53,871 nucleotides of DNA from an uncultured Clostridia bacterium (GTDB lineage Bacteria; Bacillota; Clostridia; Oscillospirales; Acutalibacteraceae), in NCBI GenBank assembly GCA_947595635.1, contig CANQEU010000008.1:1-53871 (forward strand), written 5' to 3'. Both the position numbers and the translations under genes were made by a program. The notes under the pieces are model-generated. The model was not told where the DNA came from. It saw nothing but the letters and a program-made list of their open reading frames with translations, and searched no databases. Below are positions 1 to 10,553 of this stretch, one piece after another. The first letter of the stretch is position 1. Each line of letters opens with the position of its first letter.

Positions 1-32
1 TCTTGCCCTGCCGCCCTCGCGACAGCTTTTTT

Positions 33-61
33 ATTATATCAACTACTTTTTCCTTTGTCAA
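33..61 (-). promoter_or_regulatory. Consensus sigma-A promoter facing out of the left edge
   Basis: On the minus strand TTGACA (61-56) and TATAAT (38-33) are separated by exactly 17 bp, a perfect match to the housekeeping consensus. Transcription would start near position 26 and leave the window leftward, so the gene or RNA it drives is not visible. It lies downstream of the dus terminator and serves a new unit. Confidence 0.75.
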
Positions 62-73
62 GGATTTTATGGA

Positions 74-117
74 AAAATTTTAAAAAATCTCCGCATACCT
101 TATTATAGTATGCGGAG
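74..117 (-). terminator. Rho-independent terminator after dus
   Basis: A perfect 10-bp stem (CTCCGCATAC at 89-98 with GTATGCGGAG at 108-117) is followed, in the minus direction, by a T-rich run. It lies 22 bp past the dus stop codon. Confidence 0.85.
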
Positions 118-139
118 GTAAGCTGTTTGTCATTCATTT

Positions 140-1111
140 TTAGCTGTGATTTAATATTTCGAGCCTTACTTTATATATAAGACCTTCTACATCGTCAAGA
201 GTACTGACCTTTCCTGCCTCATTCCTGAGCGCTGCCGCGCCGTGAAAGCCCTTGAGGTACCAGCCGATATGCTTTCTTGACTCTTGCACGCCTATGCGCT
301 CGCCCTTATATTCGCAGGCAAGCTTTATATGCTTATACATAACGCTCAATCGCTCATCTATTGACGGAGGCACGATAAAGGTATCCCTGCTGAAATACGC
401 ATTGATTTGGCGAAAAATCCACGGGTTGCCGAGCGCGCCTCTGCCTATCATTACATAATCGCAGTTTGTGTGCTCATACATAGCGGCAGCCGATTCGGCG
501 TCCGTTATATCTCCGTTACCTATAACAGGTATACTAAGCTGCTGTTTTACTTGAGCGATAATATCCCAATCCGCCTTGCCGCTGTAAAACTGGTCTCTTG
601 TTCTGCCGTGTATCGTCAGCGCGTCGGCTCCGTTTTCCTCGCAATACTTTGCCACCTCTACGGCATTTATGTTTTCGCTGTCCCAGCCCTTGCGAATTTT
701 TACCGTTACAGGAATATTTGTCGCCCGCTTTGCCGCTTTTACTATTTTGCCGCATAGCCGCGGATTTTTCATAAGCGCACAGCCGCTTCCGTTACCGCTT
801 ATTTTCGGCGCCGGACAGCCCATATTGATGTCTATTATATCGGGATTATATCTCTTTGCAAATTCGGCGGCATAGGCTATTGTTTCGGGGTCGTCGCCGA
901 AAAGCTGCACTGCCGACGGGCAACGGGAATCGGATTCCATAAGTTTGGCGGATTTTTCGCTGTTATAAGATATACCCTTGGCGCTTACCATTTCGCTGAC
1001 AACATACGACGCTCCGAAATCGGCGCATATACGCCTGAACGCTCTGTCTGCAACGCCTGCCATCGGCGCGAGAGCTGCATAGCCGGTTACTTCAACATTA
1101 CCTATTTTCAT
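140..1111 (-). CDS. dusB: tRNA-dihydrouridine synthase (DusB family)
   Basis: FMN-dependent enzyme that reduces uridine to dihydrouridine in the D-loop of tRNA in the cytoplasm. The 323-residue protein begins with the FMN-binding APMAGVADRAFR segment near residue 16. It has the NMGCPAPK motif near residue 96, whose cysteine is the family's general acid. It continues with the TIM-barrel HGRTRDQFYSG, GNGDI and IGRGALGNPW phosphate-binding motifs and ends in a short helical domain. Length is typical. The ATG is preceded by AAGGAGC. It starts 9 bp after the stop of the membrane-protein gene at 1121-1924, so the two are probably co-transcribed. DusB is inferred from the Firmicutes context; other Dus subfamilies are less likely. 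Confidence 0.93.
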   Translation of the reverse strand: MKIGNVEVTGYAALAPMAGVADRAFRRICADFGASYVVSEMVSAKGISYNSEKSAKLMESDSRCPSAVQLFGDDPETIAYAAEFAKRYNPDIIDINMGCPAPKISGNGSGCALMKNPRLCGKIVKAAKRATNIPVTVKIRKGWDSENINAVEVAKYCEENGADALTIHGRTRDQFYSGKADWDIIAQVKQQLSIPVIGNGDITDAESAAAMYEHTNCDYVMIGRGALGNPWIFRQINAYFSRDTFIVPPSIDERLSVMYKHIKLACEYKGERIGVQESRKHIGWYLKGFHGAAALRNEAGKVSTLDDVEGLIYKVRLEILNHS

Positions 1112-1120
1112 ACAAGCTCC

Positions 1121-1924
1121 TTAAACTGACTCATTCTTTTTTTCAGCGTCGGTCTGTGTATATGCGTCTGTATCCGTTCCGTCGGAGGCGTACTGCATAT
1201 GGTTATAAACCGAAATTAAAAAGTCGTCGGGATATGTATTATCGAGAAATTCATCAAATGTATTCTGCGGCTTTATGCCCTGATGCCTTGCGGTCATCCT
1301 GTTTACCGCAACCGAGGAGATAAATATGTTTGCAATCATAGCTACAATAAGCACCCACGACAGCGGATAACCTATTTTATTCGGTATTGCCTCAACGAAC
1401 TTTGATACAAGGGGATAGAGAAATTTCATCCAGACCATTGCGAGAAATCCCCATATTCCGGCATACAGCAGGCAGGTTCGTCCGTTGATATTGCCCCACA
1501 TATTGCTGTAGTCCCATGACACAGTGCCTATAAAGGTTTCCTGGTACCAGCTGCACGCATATTCGCTTGCGGCGCCGATAAACGCGCCGAGCAGGAACGT
1601 CCAGAAATCCCGTTTGTTTCTCAGCCAATAAAGACAGACTGTTATCAAGACGACCCCGACGCCATACACAGGGTTGAACGGGCCGTATATTACTCCTTGG
1701 CGCGATTCGTATTTATGGTCTACGACAAGGCAAAAAAGAACCTCGCAGACAACTCCGAGAAAGCTGCCTATTAAAAATATCCAGACGAGCTTATAAAAAT
1801 TAAGTCCGCTTGCGAAGCTCTTTTTTAGCTTTTTCATATCAATCGTATTCAATTCACGAATATCGGTATCATCTTTTGTTTGCGTCTTTGTGTTTAGATT
1901 TGTTTCAGGGTTCTCGGTTTTCAT
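1121..1924 (-). CDS. CmpB-family multi-pass membrane protein (putative ABC-transporter type IV, PF06541-like)
   Basis: A 267-residue protein with a hydrophilic, Thr/Asp/Lys-rich N-terminus of about 45 residues followed by about five or six hydrophobic segments. The core carries family hallmarks: a Glu in the first membrane helix (GVVCEVLF), the GPFNPVYG stretch, WDYSNMWGNINGR, and a following WGFLAM helix. The family is named as a putative ABC-transporter permease, but no ATPase partner lies nearby and its biochemical role is unknown. Start ATG has an upstream AAGGAAGG and a perfect promoter. The C-terminal 50 residues are acidic and probably cytosolic. Family assignment is by motif recall, and function should be treated as unassigned. 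Confidence 0.75.
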   Translation of the reverse strand: MKTENPETNLNTKTQTKDDTDIRELNTIDMKKLKKSFASGLNFYKLVWIFLIGSFLGVVCEVLFCLVVDHKYESRQGVIYGPFNPVYGVGVVLITVCLYWLRNKRDFWTFLLGAFIGAASEYACSWYQETFIGTVSWDYSNMWGNINGRTCLLYAGIWGFLAMVWMKFLYPLVSKFVEAIPNKIGYPLSWVLIVAMIANIFISSVAVNRMTARHQGIKPQNTFDEFLDNTYPDDFLISVYNHMQYASDGTDTDAYTQTDAEKKNESV

Positions 1925-1963
1925 AAATCGAGCAATTCCTTCCTTAATTTTGTTACGTATAAA

Positions 1964-1992
1964 ATTATACTTTTTAAGTCCTATTGTGTCAA
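1964..1992 (-). promoter_or_regulatory. Sigma-A promoter for the 1121-1924/dus operon
   Basis: TTGACA (1992-1987), a 17-bp spacer and TATAAT (1969-1964) on the minus strand match consensus exactly. The start would be about 33 nt before the ATG. Confidence 0.8.
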
Positions 1993-2016
1993 ATCATTTT
2001 TGAGGTTGCTTTACTG

Positions 2017-2142
2017 CGGCGGCTGCCGCTTGCCTCAGCCCTCGGCTGAGGCAAGCGCCCCCCTAAAGGTCATTGCCGCGCGGCAATGACCTTTAGGGGG
2101 GCGGGGGTCAGCTGCCTTCGGCAGCTGACCGGGCAGCCGCCG
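2017..2142. repeat. 126-bp GC-rich cloverleaf (four-way palindromic element)
   Basis: Four perfect inverted repeats are nested edge to edge. The outer stem P1 pairs 2017-2027 with 2132-2142 (11 bp). Inside it P2 pairs 2028-2040 with 2044-2056 (13 bp, loop CTC). P3 pairs 2057-2079 with 2080-2102 (23 bp, no loop, a 46-nt perfect palindrome). P4 pairs 2106-2116 with 2120-2130 (11 bp, loop TTC). Only four bases at the junction (2103-2105 and 2131) are unpaired. The element is strongly GC-rich in AT-rich surroundings, has no credible ORF, and lies between the tuf terminator and the promoter at 1964-1992. It could be a mobile palindromic repeat, a structured RNA or a cruciform site. Confidence 0.9.
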
Positions 2143-2153
2143 AAAGCGTGAGT

Positions 2154-2188
2154 AAAAATCAAGGGCCCGAATCAAAAGATTCAGACCC
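2154..2188 (-). terminator. Rho-independent terminator after tuf
   Basis: On the minus strand an 11-bp stem (2188-2178 with 2173-2163) has a TTTT loop. Two of its pairs are G-U wobbles that exist only in the minus-strand transcript. It is followed by a T-rich tail and begins 37 bp past the tuf stop. Confidence 0.85.
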
Positions 2189-2224
2189 TGAGTTTATAAT
2201 TTAACTCTATTTTACAGCTTTAAA

Positions 2225-3427
2225 TTATTCGTTGATTGCAGTAACAACGCCTGAACCAACTGTTCTGCCGCCCTCACGGATAGCAAAACGAAGACCCTCT
2301 TCAATAGCGATAGGAGTGATAAGCTCAACGTCCATCTCTACGTTATCGCCGGGCATGCACATCTCTGTGCCTTCCGGAAGAGAAATAACGCCTGTTACGT
2401 CTGTTGTTCTGAAATAGAACTGCGGACGATAGTTGTTGAAGAACGGAGTATGACGGCCGCCCTCGTCCTTGGTAAGAACATAAACCTGACCATGGAACTT
2501 AGTGTGCGGATGAATCGTACCCGGCTTTGCAAGAACCTGTCCTCTTTCGATTTCTGTTCTCTGAACACCACGGAGAAGCGCGCCTACGTTGTCGCCTGCC
2601 TCAGCATAGTCAAGAGTCTTTCTGAACATCTCAAGACCTGTAACAACAACCTTTCTCTTCTCGTCGGTAAGACCAACGATCTCAACTTCCTCGTTAACCT
2701 TGATTACGCCTCTCTCAACTCTGCCGGTAGCAACAGTACCACGGCCAGTGATTGTGAATACGTCCTCAACAGGCATAAGGAACGGCTGGTCAGCCTTACG
2801 CTCAGGAGTCGGGATATACTCGTCAACAGCGTCCATAAGCTCATGAATGCACTTGTACTCAGGAGCGTTTGTATCTGTTGATGTGCTTGTAAGAGCAACA
2901 TAAGCAGAACCGCGGATGATAGGTGTATCATCGCCCGGGAACTCATACTCGTCAAGAAGCTCACGAATTTCCATCTCTACGAGATCAAGAAGCTCGTCGT
3001 CGTCAACTTGGTCGGTCTTGTTCATAAATACTACGATATACGGAACACCAACCTGTCTTGAAAGAAGGATGTGCTCTCTTGTCTGCGGCATAGGGCCGTC
3101 AGCAGCTGAAACAACAAGGATAGCGCCGTCCATCTGAGCAGCACCTGTGATCATGTTCTTTACATAGTCGGCATGGCCCGGGCAGTCAACGTGCGCATAG
3201 TGACGCTTGTCTGTCTCATACTCAACGTGAGCTGTGTTGATTGTGATACCACGCTCTCTCTCCTCAGGAGCCTTGTCGATGTTTGCATAATCCTCAAACG
3301 CAGCCTTACCCTCAAGGTTTAATACCTTTGTAATAGCAGCTGTAAGAGTTGTCTTACCATGGTCAACGTGTCCGATTGTACCAATGTTAATATGCGGCTT
3401 ATTTCTTTCAAATTTTGCTTTTGCCAT
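2225..3427 (-). CDS. tuf: Translation elongation factor Tu
   Basis: GTPase that delivers aminoacyl-tRNA to the ribosomal A site. The 400-residue product has all G-domain motifs: GHVDHGKT at 19-26, RGIT at 59-62, DCPGH at 81-85, NKTD at 136-139 and a GSA motif near residue 173. Two beta-barrel domains follow, with [14 protein letters not shown] marking the start of domain 2. The C-terminal GVVTAINE is typical. NKTD replaces the commoner NKCD/NKVD without loss of the Asn and Asp that read guanine. The ATG follows a strong GGGAGG. It closes the str operon (rpsL-rpsG-fusA-tuf) and also has its own upstream promoter. Confidence 0.98.
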   Translation of the reverse strand: MAKAKFERNKPHINIGTIGHVDHGKTTLTAAITKVLNLEGKAAFEDYANIDKAPEERERGITINTAHVEYETDKRHYAHVDCPGHADYVKNMITGAAQMDGAILVVSAADGPMPQTREHILLSRQVGVPYIVVFMNKTDQVDDDELLDLVEMEIRELLDEYEFPGDDTPIIRGSAYVALTSTSTDTNAPEYKCIHELMDAVDEYIPTPERKADQPFLMPVEDVFTITGRGTVATGRVERGVIKVNEEVEIVGLTDEKRKVVVTGLEMFRKTLDYAEAGDNVGALLRGVQRTEIERGQVLAKPGTIHPHTKFHGQVYVLTKDEGGRHTPFFNNYRPQFYFRTTDVTGVISLPEGTEMCMPGDNVEMDVELITPIAIEEGLRFAIREGGRTVGSGVVTAINE

Positions 3428-3472
3428 TGGAATTTCCTCCCTTGAATAAATTATAAATTAGGTCTTAAAGTT

Positions 3473-3501
3473 ATTTTAGCAATTTTTAATGAAAATTGCA
3501 A
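3473..3501 (-). promoter_or_regulatory. Internal sigma-A promoter for tuf
   Basis: On the minus strand TTGCAA (3501-3496) and TAAAAT (3478-3473) are 17 bp apart in the 88-bp fusA-tuf gap. A GCAATTTT/AAAATTGC inverted repeat overlaps the promoter. It would allow extra tuf expression independent of rpsL. Confidence 0.6.
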
Positions 3502-3515
3502 TACTATTTTGAAAA

Positions 3516-5612
3516 TTATTCTTCAGTCTTCTTGCGCGCTGTAATAATAGCTTCGCCTACCGACTTTGGAACCTCTGCATAGTGGCTCGGCTCCATTACA
3601 TACTGTCCTCTTCCCTGCGTCTTAGAGCGCATATCGGTAGCATATCCGAACATTTCTGAAAGCGGAACATGAGCGTTGATTCTCTGCGCTCCGTTTTCTG
3701 CCTCCATACCCTGGATCATACCTCTGCGCGAGTTAAGGTCGCCGATAACGTCGCCCATATATTCCTCAGGAACAATTACGGTAACCTTCATAATAGGCTC
3801 CAGAAGAACCGGATCTGCCTTTTGCATAGCTTCCTTGAACGCCATTGAGCCGGCAATCTTAAACGCCATTTCAGATGAGTCGACCTCATGGTAAGATCCG
3901 TCGTAAAGCTCAACCTTAACGTCAACTACGTTATATCCGGCAAGAACGCCGCTGAGCATTGCGCCCTGAATACCCTGATCTACAGCAGGAATGTATTCCT
4001 TTGGAACAGCGCCGCCTACGACTGAGTTTATAAACTCATAGCCCTTGGTCGGATTAGGCTCAACTCTGATTTTAACGTGGCCGTACTGACCCTTACCGCC
4101 CGACTGTCTTGCATATTTCTTGTCAACGTCAGCGCTGCGGCGTATCGTTTCCTTATATGCAACCTGCGGCTTACCGATGTTAGCCTCAACCTTAAATTCA
4201 CGAAGAAGTCTGTCAACGATTATTTCAAGGTGAAGCTCACCCATACCTGCAATAATTGTCTGGCCGGTTTCCTCGTCAGTATATGCCTTGAACGTAGGAT
4301 CCTCCTCGGCAAGCTTTGCAAGGGCAATGCCCATCTTTTCCTGACCGGCTTTTGTCTTTGGCTCGATTGCAACTCTTATAACAGGCTCCGGGAACTCCAT
4401 AGACTCAAGAATGATAGGATTCTTTTCGTCGCAAAGGGTATCGCCGGTGGTTGTGTTCTTTAAGCCGATAGCGGCTGCAATATCTCCGGAATAGCAGGTG
4501 TCAATGTCCTTTCTGTCGTTTGCGTGCATCTGCACGATACGGCCTATTCTTTCGTTATTGTCCTTTGTTGAGTTGTAAACCGTTGAGCCGGCTGTAACCA
4601 TACCGGAATATACTCTGAAGAAGCACAGCTTACCAACAAACGGGTCGGTGGCAATTTTGAAGGCAAGAGCCGAGAACGGCTCATCGTCAGAAGAATGACG
4701 AATTTCCTCCTCGTCGGTCTCCGGGTTTACGCCCTTGATAGCGGGAACGTCTGTCGGAGCCGGCATATAGTCAACAATTGCGTCAAGAAGCTTTTGAACG
4801 CCCTTGTTTCTGTATGACGTACCGCACGTTACCGGCACCATTGTGTTAGCTATAGTGCTCTTTCTGATAGTTGCTTTAATTTCTTCCTCGGTCAGCTCTT
4901 CGCCGTTGAAATACTTCTCCATGAGCTCCTCGTCCTGCTCTGCAACATGCTCGATAAGCTCATCATGATATTTCTGCGCAAGCTCCTTTAAATCGTCGGG
5001 AATTTCCTCTTCTCTCATATCCTTGCCGAGGTCGTCGTAATAAACCTCAGCCTTCATCTTTATGAGGTCAATAATTCCCTTAAAATCGTCCTCAGCGCCA
5101 ATCGGCAGCTGAATCGGAACTGCATTACACTTGAGTCTGTCCTTCATCATCTGCACAACACGGAAAAAGTCAGCGCCCATGATGTCCATTTTATTAACAT
5201 AAACCATTCTCGGAACACCATAGTTGTCAGCCTGACGCCATACGGTTTCAGACTGCGGCTCAACGCCGCCCTTTGCGCACAGAACGGTTACAGAACCGTC
5301 AAGAACTCTTAATGAACGCTCAACCTCAACTGTGAAGTCAACGTGTCCCGGTGTGTCGATGATGTTTATTCTTACATCCTTGCCCTTGCTGTCTTTCCAG
5401 AAGCAAGTTGTAGCAGCAGAAGTTATAGTAATACCTCTCTCCTGCTCCTGTACCATCCAGTCCATGGTGGCGCCGCCGTCATGAACCTCGCCTATTTTAT
5501 GGTTGATACCGGTGTAAAAAAGGATACGCTCTGTAGTGGTAGTCTTACCGGCATCAATGTGAGCCATGATACCGATATTTCTTGTTTGTTCAAGAGACAC
5601 CTGTCTGCCCAT
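3516..5612 (-). CDS. fusA: Translation elongation factor G
   Basis: GTPase that drives mRNA-tRNA translocation and, with RRF, ribosome recycling. The 698-residue protein shows AHIDAGKT at 17-24, the RGITITSAA switch I motif, DTPGHVDF and NKMD. Domain II follows, then a domain IV containing [10 protein letters not shown] and the [13 protein letters not shown] region, and the domain V end with [14 protein letters not shown]. These are the features of canonical EF-G, not the Tet(M)-type protection proteins or EF-G2. The start ATG has AAGGAGGATTTT in front. It lies 18 bp after rpsG and 88 bp before tuf in the classical str operon. Confidence 0.97.
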   Translation of the reverse strand: MGRQVSLEQTRNIGIMAHIDAGKTTTTERILFYTGINHKIGEVHDGGATMDWMVQEQERGITITSAATTCFWKDSKGKDVRINIIDTPGHVDFTVEVERSLRVLDGSVTVLCAKGGVEPQSETVWRQADNYGVPRMVYVNKMDIMGADFFRVVQMMKDRLKCNAVPIQLPIGAEDDFKGIIDLIKMKAEVYYDDLGKDMREEEIPDDLKELAQKYHDELIEHVAEQDEELMEKYFNGEELTEEEIKATIRKSTIANTMVPVTCGTSYRNKGVQKLLDAIVDYMPAPTDVPAIKGVNPETDEEEIRHSSDDEPFSALAFKIATDPFVGKLCFFRVYSGMVTAGSTVYNSTKDNNERIGRIVQMHANDRKDIDTCYSGDIAAAIGLKNTTTGDTLCDEKNPIILESMEFPEPVIRVAIEPKTKAGQEKMGIALAKLAEEDPTFKAYTDEETGQTIIAGMGELHLEIIVDRLLREFKVEANIGKPQVAYKETIRRSADVDKKYARQSGGKGQYGHVKIRVEPNPTKGYEFINSVVGGAVPKEYIPAVDQGIQGAMLSGVLAGYNVVDVKVELYDGSYHEVDSSEMAFKIAGSMAFKEAMQKADPVLLEPIMKVTVIVPEEYMGDVIGDLNSRRGMIQGMEAENGAQRINAHVPLSEMFGYATDMRSKTQGRGQYVMEPSHYAEVPKSVGEAIITARKKTEE

Positions 5613-5630
5613 AAAATCCTCCTTGATATA

Positions 5631-6101
5631 TTACCATCTGTAGTGTGCAAATGCTTTGTTTGCCTCTGCCATCTTGTGTGTATCGTCGCGCTTCTTGGCT
5701 GCGCCGCCTGCACCGTTGACAGCATCGAGGATTTCGCCTGCAAGTCTTTCTTTCATTGTCTTTTCGCTTCTCGCCCTTGAATAGGTCGAAATCCAGCGAA
5801 GTCCCAATGTCTGCCTTCTTTCAGGACGAACCTCCATAGGCACCTGGTAGGTGGCACCGCCCACACGGCGAGCCTTAACCTCCAATACAGGCATTACGTT
5901 TTCCATTGCCTGTTCAAAGACCTCAAGGGCCTCTTTTCCTGTCTTTTCGCTGATGATCTCGAATGCGCCGTAAACAATCTTCTGCGCAACGCCCTTTTTG
6001 CCGTCGTACATAATATTATTTATCAGACGGGTAACGAGCTTAGAATTGTAAAGCGGATCCGGCAGAACATCACGTTTTGCTATTGAGCCTCTTCTTGGCA
6101 C
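5631..6101 (-). CDS. rpsG: 30S ribosomal protein S7
   Basis: Primary 16S rRNA-binding protein that organises the 3' major domain (30S head) and contacts tRNA in the E site. The product is 156 residues from the GTG start at 6101-6099, which gives the family N-terminus [16 protein letters not shown] longer reading from an ATG at 6170 would add 23 residues foreign to the family. The GTG also has AAGGAGGG at proper distance, so the short form is chosen. Conserved [10 protein letters not shown] and ETMKERLA-like (here EKTMKERLA) segments and the C-terminal KAFAHYRW are present. It lies between rpsL (162-bp gap) and fusA (18-bp gap). Confidence 0.96.
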   Translation of the reverse strand: MPRRGSIAKRDVLPDPLYNSKLVTRLINNIMYDGKKGVAQKIVYGAFEIISEKTGKEALEVFEQAMENVMPVLEVKARRVGGATYQVPMEVRPERRQTLGLRWISTYSRARSEKTMKERLAGEILDAVNGAGGAAKKRDDTHKMAEANKAFAHYRW

Positions 6102-6263
6102 TTTACTTCCCTCCTTCACAAAATTAGAGATATCATAGGTACTCGAAAGCGACAAACTCCCGTTGGCCAATACAAAAGGCTTAATAATATATATAAAAGC
6201 ACATTTGTATTGTACTGGTTTGATTTAAGTAACCTTTTCCTTTGGGTAGCTGCCAATTCCTTA

Positions 6264-6683
6264 TTATTTACCTGCTTTTGGACGCTTTGCGCCGTACTTT
6301 GAGCGAGCCTGCATACGCTTTGCAACGCCCTGAGCGTCAAGAGTTCCTCTTATGATGTGGTAACGCACACCAGGGAGGTCCTTAACTCTTCCGCCTCTGA
6401 TAAGAACAACTGAGTGCTCCTGCAGATTGTGGCCTACGCCGGGAATATAGGAACTGACCTCGATACCGTTTGAAAGTCTTACTCTGGCAATCTTTCTGAG
6501 AGCTGAGTTAGGCTTTTTAGGAGTAGCTGTTTTAACAGCTGTGCAAACGCCTCTTTTTTGTGGGGAGCTCTGGTCAATAGCCTTGCGCTTTTTTGCATTC
6601 CATCCCTTTAAAAGAGCAGGCGCCTTTGCTTTCTTTTCAGAAACCTCACGACCCTTGCGAACCAATTGGTTAAAGGTTGGCAT
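6264..6683 (-). CDS. rpsL: 30S ribosomal protein S12
   Basis: Decoding-centre protein of the small subunit. The 139-residue length is the longer Firmicutes form, with the extra [12 protein letters not shown] stretch in the N-terminal third. The streptomycin-related loops are wild type: TPKKPNS at 54-60 and GRVKDLPG further on, so no resistance substitution is visible. The ATG is preceded by AAAGGAGGAAG. It is the first gene of the str operon, behind a promoter at 6845-6874 and a leader of about 155 nt. Confidence 0.97.
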   Translation of the reverse strand: MPTFNQLVRKGREVSEKKAKAPALLKGWNAKKRKAIDQSSPQKRGVCTAVKTATPKKPNSALRKIARVRLSNGIEVSSYIPGVGHNLQEHSVVLIRGGRVKDLPGVRYHIIRGTLDAQGVAKRMQARSKYGAKRPKAGK

Positions 6684-6844
6684 AATCTTCCTCCTTTCAA
6701 TTTTTTGTCGCAGCTATTATGCCGCAATTGTGTGCAAATATTACACTTATTGGTAATATACACATTTTTTTGAGCGCGGCTTATGTTTTTCAACACTTCA
6801 TACAGAAACGCCTCTTAAAAAAAGCCGCAGCTCGACAATTAAGT

Positions 6845-6874
6845 ATTTTACCATAAAACAGCTGATAATGTCAA
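6845..6874 (-). promoter_or_regulatory. Sigma-A promoter for rpsL-rpsG-fusA-tuf
   Basis: Minus-strand TTGACA (6874-6869) and TAAAAT (6850-6845) with an 18-bp spacer. It separates the str operon from the upstream rpoBC unit, which ends at its own terminator just before it. Confidence 0.7.
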
Positions 6875-6930
6875 CTTATTTTTTTCCGAATTTTGCGATA
6901 TAAAGCGCTAAGAGCCCGATTGTGCATAAA

Positions 6931-6967
6931 TTAAATCAGGCCGCTCCGAGTTAACGGAACAGCCTGA
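6931..6967 (-). terminator. Terminator after rpoC
   Basis: A 13-bp stem pairs 6967-6955 with 6948-6936 in the minus-strand RNA. Two of its pairs are G-U wobbles that would be mismatches in the plus-strand RNA, so the structure is selected in the rpoC direction. A moderate T-rich tail follows. Confidence 0.7.
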
Positions 6968-6985
6968 CATTTTTTTAATATGCGC

Positions 6986-9900
6986 TTATTCGCCAAAGCC
7001 TTCGACCTGCGCCTGAGAAAAATGATTTTCTTCAATTTCAACATCGCTGTAGCGGTGCATTCCGGTTCCGGCAGGAACAAGCTTTCCTATAAGAACATTC
7101 TCTTTAAGTCCGAGCAGCGGATCTACCTTACCCTTTATTGCGGCGTCTGTAAGAACCTTTGTGGTTTCCTGGAATGACGCTGCCGACAGGAAGCTGTCAG
7201 TTGCAAGGGACGCCTTGGTAATACCGAGAAGCGTCTGAGTGTAGGTCGCCTCTCTAAGGCCCTCCTCACCGTTTTCTATTCTTCTCTTTATCTCGTCGTT
7301 CGCGGCATAAACCTCGCTCTTGTCAACAAGAGAGCTTGGAAGCAGATCCGTGTCGCCTGCGTCGTCTACTCTTACCTTCTTCATCATCTGGCGAACAATA
7401 ACCTCTATATGCTTGTCGTTTATATCAACACCCTGCATACGGTAGGTTCGCTGAACCTCCTGAATAAGGTAATCCTGAACGGCGTCCGCGCCCTGTATAG
7501 CAAGAATATCGTGCGGATTTTTTGAACCCTCCGTTATCATATCGCCGGCTTTTATCTGCTGACCTTCCTCGATCTTCGTTCTTGAGCCGAACGGAATAAG
7601 ATAAGAGCATTCCTCGCCCGTTTCCTTATTATAAACAACAGCGTGGCGGTTGTTCTTTATCTCTTCAAATCTAACCTCGCCGTCGATCTCGCTGAGAATT
7701 GCGAGATGCTTTGGCTTTCTGCTTTCAAACAGCTCCTCAACACGCGGAAGACCCTGTGTAATATCCTCTGCCGACGCAATACCGCCTGTATGGAAGGTAC
7801 GCATTGTAAGCTGTGTACCCGGCTCGCCTATAGACTGAGCCGCGATTATTCCAACAGCCTCTCCCACGGTTACCGGCTGACCGTTTGCAAGGTTTGAGCC
7901 GTAGCACTTTTTGCATACGCCGTGCTTTGCGCGGCAGCCGAGTATTGAACGTATCTTGATTCTCTCTGTGCCAGAATTAACGATTATATCCGCGTCTTCG
8001 TCGCTCATCATCTTTTCCTTTGAAACAAGCACGTTTCCGTTTTCGTCGCAGAAATCGTCGAGCAGATAACGGCCTATGAGTCTTTCGCGCAGGCTTTCTA
8101 TAGATTCCTTTCCGTCACGAATGTCGAATATTTCAAGTCCCTCGTGAGTATGGCAATCGTCCTCGCGTATGATAACCTCTTGAGATACGTCTACAAGACG
8201 TCTTGTGAGGTATCCTGAGTCCGCGGTACGAAGCGCGGTATCGGCAAGACCCTTACGCGCGCCACGCGAGGAAATGAAGTATTCCATAATGTTAAGTCCC
8301 TCACGGTAGTTGGCTCTGATCGGTATTTCAATAGTTTTACCCGATGTATTCGCGATAAGTCCTCTCATTCCGGCAAGCTGACGGATCTGGCTCATACTTC
8401 CGCGGGCTCCGGAATCCGCCATCATAAATATCGGATTGTATTTGCCGAGGTTGCCCTCAAGCGCCTTAGTAACCCTGTTTGTCGCGTCTCCCCATATGTC
8501 AAGCACCTTTGCATAGCGCTCGTCGTTGGAAAGGAGACCCATTTTGTAAAGGTTTCTTACGCTGTCAACATCCTCTTCAGCCTTTGCGATTATTTCTTTC
8601 TTTGCCGGCGGTATCTCAGCGTCTATAACGGCAACGGTTATCGCGCCCTTGGTTGAATATTTATAGCCCTGAGATTTTATCTCGTCAAGCACTCTTGATG
8701 TAACTTCCGTTCCGTGAACCTTTATACATCTCTCTATTATCTTTCCGAGCATCTTTTTTCCTACAAGGAAATCGATCTCGTATTTAAACTCGTTAGCGGG
8801 GTCGTTTCTGTCTACAAAGCCGAGATCCTGCGGAACAGGTCTGTTGAATATTATCTTTCCGACTGTAGTATCAACGATAGCGCTCTTTTCAACGCCGTTT
8901 ACGTTTATTGTCCGCCTTACCTTTATCTTTGCATGAAGGCTGATTACTCCTGTTTCATAGGCCATATATGCCTCTTCAACATTGCGGAATATTTTGCCCT
9001 CTCCCATTTCGCCGTCCTTATCGAGCGTGAGATAATAAGAGCCGAGTATCATATCCTGTGTAGGAACCGCGACAGGACGACCGTCCGACGGCTTTAGGAG
9101 GTTTCCGGCGGCAAGCATTAAAAATCTTGCCTCTGCCTGCGCCTCTGCCGAAAGCGGAACATGGACAGCCATTTGGTCGCCGTCAAAGTCGGCGTTATAC
9201 GCTGTGCAGACAAGCGGATGCAGCTTCAGCGCTCTGCCCTCTACCAAAACAGGCTCAAACGCCTGTATTCCGAGACGGTGAAGCGTAGGAGCACGGTTAA
9301 GCAGAACCGGGTGACCCTTAATTACTACCTCAAGAGCGTCCCAAACCTCCGGCTTTGCCCTTTCAACCGCCTTTCTCGCAGCCTTTATATTTTGTGAAAC
9401 CTTTGTTTCCACAAGTCTTTTCATAACGAACGGCTTAAACAGCTCAAGCGCCATTTCCTTAGGCAAGCCGCACTGATACATTTTGAGCTCAGGGCCTACT
9501 ACTATAACCGAACGTCCCGAATAGTCAACACGTTTTCCAAGCAGGTTTTGACGGAAACGTCCCTGCTTACCCTTAAGCATATCGGAAAGAGATTTAAGCG
9601 CCCTGTTGTTTGGCCCCGTAACAGGTCTTCCTCTTCTGCCGTTGTCGATAAGTGCGTCTACCGCCTCCTGGAGCATTCTCTTTTCGTTTCTTATGATAAT
9701 ATCGGGAGCCTCAAGCTCAAGCAGTCTTTTAAGACGGTTGTTTCTGTTTATAACGCGGCGGTAAAGGTCGTTTAAATCGCTTGTCGCAAAGCGGCCGCCG
9801 TCAAGCTGTACCATTGGGCGAATGTCCGGTGGAATAACCGGCACAACGTCAAGTATCATCCACTCGGGACGGTTGCCGGACATTCTGAACGCCTCGACTA

Positions 9901-10534
9901 CCTCAAGTCTTTTAAGTATTCTTGCCTTTTTCTGACCCGACGCGCCCTCAAGCTCCTCTTTAAGCTCCGACGAAAGCTGCTCAAGGTCTATCTCCTCAAG
10001 AAGCTTTTTGATTGCTTCCGCGCCCATGCCCGCTTCAAAATCATCCTCGTATTTTTCGCGCATCTCGCGGTAATCCTTTTCGGTCAATATCTGCATTTTT
10101 GTCAGGCCGCGCACATCGCCCGGATCGGTTACGATATAGTTTGCAAAATAAAGAACCTTCTCCAAAAGACGAGGCGAGATGTCAAGCATAAGACCTATTC
10201 TTGACGGAATGCCCTTAAAATACCATATGTGCGATACCGGCGCAGCAAGCTCGATATGACCCATTCTTTCTCTTCTTACCTTTGCCCTTGTAACCTCAAC
10301 GCCGCACTTATCGCAGATTTTGCCCTTGTAGCGTATTCTTTTATATTTTCCGCAATGGCATTCCCAGTCCTTTGTAGGCCCGAAAATGCGCTCGCAGTAA
10401 AGTCCGTCACGCTCCGGCTTTAATGTTCTGTAGTTGATAGTCTCAGGCTTTTTTACCTCGCCATACGACCATTCTCTTATTTTATCGGGAGATGCAAGAC
10501 CTATTTTTATTGACTCAAAAACATTAAATTCCAT
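6986..10534 (-). CDS. rpoC: DNA-directed RNA polymerase subunit beta'
   Basis: Catalytic subunit of RNA polymerase. The 1182-residue protein carries the N-terminal zinc site (Cys 59, 61, 74, 77), the [12 protein letters not shown] switch region, and the Mg-binding active-site motif [12 protein letters not shown] at 447-458. Later come the [12 protein letters not shown] region and a second zinc cluster around [13 protein letters not shown], followed by [16 protein letters not shown] in the trigger/jaw region. Length fits Clostridia and no large insertion or split is seen. The start ATG has GGGAGGTC upstream. It follows rpoB by 19 bp, in one transcript. Confidence 0.98.
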   Translation of the reverse strand: MEFNVFESIKIGLASPDKIREWSYGEVKKPETINYRTLKPERDGLYCERIFGPTKDWECHCGKYKRIRYKGKICDKCGVEVTRAKVRRERMGHIELAAPVSHIWYFKGIPSRIGLMLDISPRLLEKVLYFANYIVTDPGDVRGLTKMQILTEKDYREMREKYEDDFEAGMGAEAIKKLLEEIDLEQLSSELKEELEGASGQKKARILKRLEVVEAFRMSGNRPEWMILDVVPVIPPDIRPMVQLDGGRFATSDLNDLYRRVINRNNRLKRLLELEAPDIIIRNEKRMLQEAVDALIDNGRRGRPVTGPNNRALKSLSDMLKGKQGRFRQNLLGKRVDYSGRSVIVVGPELKMYQCGLPKEMALELFKPFVMKRLVETKVSQNIKAARKAVERAKPEVWDALEVVIKGHPVLLNRAPTLHRLGIQAFEPVLVEGRALKLHPLVCTAYNADFDGDQMAVHVPLSAEAQAEARFLMLAAGNLLKPSDGRPVAVPTQDMILGSYYLTLDKDGEMGEGKIFRNVEEAYMAYETGVISLHAKIKVRRTINVNGVEKSAIVDTTVGKIIFNRPVPQDLGFVDRNDPANEFKYEIDFLVGKKMLGKIIERCIKVHGTEVTSRVLDEIKSQGYKYSTKGAITVAVIDAEIPPAKKEIIAKAEEDVDSVRNLYKMGLLSNDERYAKVLDIWGDATNRVTKALEGNLGKYNPIFMMADSGARGSMSQIRQLAGMRGLIANTSGKTIEIPIRANYREGLNIMEYFISSRGARKGLADTALRTADSGYLTRRLVDVSQEVIIREDDCHTHEGLEIFDIRDGKESIESLRERLIGRYLLDDFCDENGNVLVSKEKMMSDEDADIIVNSGTERIKIRSILGCRAKHGVCKKCYGSNLANGQPVTVGEAVGIIAAQSIGEPGTQLTMRTFHTGGIASAEDITQGLPRVEELFESRKPKHLAILSEIDGEVRFEEIKNNRHAVVYNKETGEECSYLIPFGSRTKIEEGQQIKAGDMITEGSKNPHDILAIQGADAVQDYLIQEVQRTYRMQGVDINDKHIEVIVRQMMKKVRVDDAGDTDLLPSSLVDKSEVYAANDEIKRRIENGEEGLREATYTQTLLGITKASLATDSFLSAASFQETTKVLTDAAIKGKVDPLLGLKENVLIGKLVPAGTGMHRYSDVEIEENHFSQAQVEGFGE

Positions 10535-10553
10535 TTATAAAGACCTCCCTGTA

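Noticed and set aside
6102..6170. Upstream ATG extending rpsG by 23 residues
   Set aside because: The extension is foreign to S7; the GTG at 6101 has the Shine-Dalgarno sequence and the family N-terminus.
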